64,000 bases of DNA from an uncultured Bryobacteraceae bacterium (GTDB lineage: Bacteria > Acidobacteriota > Terriglobia > Bryobacterales > Bryobacteraceae). The stretch's first letter is position 1. Each line of letters starts with the position of its first letter. Location of the stretch: assembly GCA_938027685.1 (NCBI GenBank), contig CALJAM010000029.1:93394-157393 (forward strand), written 5' to 3'. The position numbers were made by a program, and so were the translations under genes. A model generated the notes under the pieces. It worked only from the letters and a program-made list of their open reading frames with translations, was not told the DNA's origin and did no database searches. Shown piece by piece: positions 63,562 to 64,000 of this stretch.

Positions 63562-63590
63562 ATTTTAGCCCCCGCTTCCGCACTTGTCAA
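63562..63590 (-). promoter_or_regulatory. Near-consensus sigma70 promoter of the large TonB receptor gene
   Basis: On the minus strand TTGACA (63590-63585) is followed after 17 nt by TAAAAT (63567-63562). Predicted transcription would start near 63555, giving a leader of about 130 nt before the start codon at 63426. Confidence 0.78.
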
Positions 63591-64000
63591 GACGCGGCCG
63601 GCGAGCAGCAGCAGCCTCCCAAATCGGCGGGGCGAGGCCGGGGGGCCCTCGCAGAAGGCGCGTGGATGGCGGCGCACGGGGAGGTCTCGCGCGTCGCAGC
63701 GTGCCGGCGACCACCTTCCCGGGCCTCAGCGAATCGGGAAATGGCGCTCTGGCGGGCAGCGCCGCAGAACCGTCCCGTCCGTTAGGTGCTCCGGAAGCGC
63801 GGAAAGGCTGGAAAGAGCCGCCAAGGCCGAGGAAGTTCAGCTGTAGTCCCAGGCCCGCGCCGTCTGCACAAGCTGGTCGCAACCTCGCAAAAGATGCCGG
63901 GCACGCCCCTGCTCGGATGGTCGGACGATTGTGGATGCCGGAAGGCGAAGCCGAACCGGCAAGCGGACGCGCGGATCCATGGTCCAGATGGGCCGGGCTG
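63591..64000. other. Right edge, no supported gene
   Basis: No convincing gene. A minus-strand frame is open from the window edge to a stop at 63837-63839 (about 54 residues, ending in RAWDYS) and could be the 3' end of a gene beyond the edge, but no family is recognised. Confidence 0.35.

Noticed and set aside
63837..64000. 3' end of a minus-strand gene at the right edge
   Set aside because: About 54 codons, Arg-rich, no recognisable family and no upstream context; kept only as a note.

Overview
The window looks like a piece of chromosome from an Acidobacteriota bacterium, most likely of the Bryobacteraceae/Solibacter type. The case rests on high G+C throughout, long TonB-dependent receptors with an N-terminal carboxypeptidase-regulatory-like domain, a secreted VWFA-type protein, a tricorn-type protease, many Tat-signal glycan enzymes and an acidobacterial-looking Hfq-like protein. 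This is inferred from gene content. There is no rRNA or tRNA gene, no CRISPR array, and no recognisable insertion sequence or phage gene.

Layout. 126-3502: a C-terminal processing protease translationally coupled to a GMP synthase of the two-subdomain (human-like) type. 3513-6228: a sugar-binding lipoprotein and a glycosidase-like lipoprotein. 6335-12047: a secreted M1 aminopeptidase convergent with a secreted tricorn protease. 12109-14221: a haem protein operon (cytochrome c peroxidase, haem-binding protein, HAD phosphatase). 14357-19932: a membrane M28 peptidase, then a Gfo/Idh-like protein and a GH127 arabinofuranosidase, both with Tat signals. 19976-22712: a tightly coupled KaiB-like / PAS histidine kinase / receiver-CpaE ATPase operon with no kaiC. 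22928-30201: an LTxxQ protein, creatininase-like protein, DNA alkyl-repair protein, aldehyde dehydrogenase, GH106 rhamnosidase-like enzyme and CPBP protease. 30241-36803: a TonB receptor, an unknown secreted protein, an O-antigen ligase, an SDR enzyme and an ACT protein. 36804-37374: a non-coding stretch with a very strong terminator and a possible small RNA. 37375-43113: a CpaE-like protein, superoxide dismutase, gatA/gatC with a DUF721 gene, maf and an aldo/keto reductase. 43297-46654: an outer-membrane barrel, two orphan receivers, a Crp/Fnr regulator and a 61-bp tandem repeat. 46845-51219: an inositol-phosphatase family enzyme, an Hfq-like protein, a VWA protein, a beta-propeller lipoprotein and a radical SAM enzyme. 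51232-57954: an aldolase, an MFS carrier, a TonB receptor and a secreted beta-helix-like protein. 58489-63426: a TonB receptor with a Tat sulfatase.

Taken together the genes describe a polymer-degrading heterotroph. Receptors, sulfatase, GH106, GH127 and a GH20-like enzyme handle plant or microbial glycans. Tricorn, M1, M28, CPBP and Ctp handle peptides and envelope proteins. The two loci most worth experimental attention are the KaiB-HK-receiver/ATPase operon and the non-coding region at 36865-37047 with its orphan terminator.
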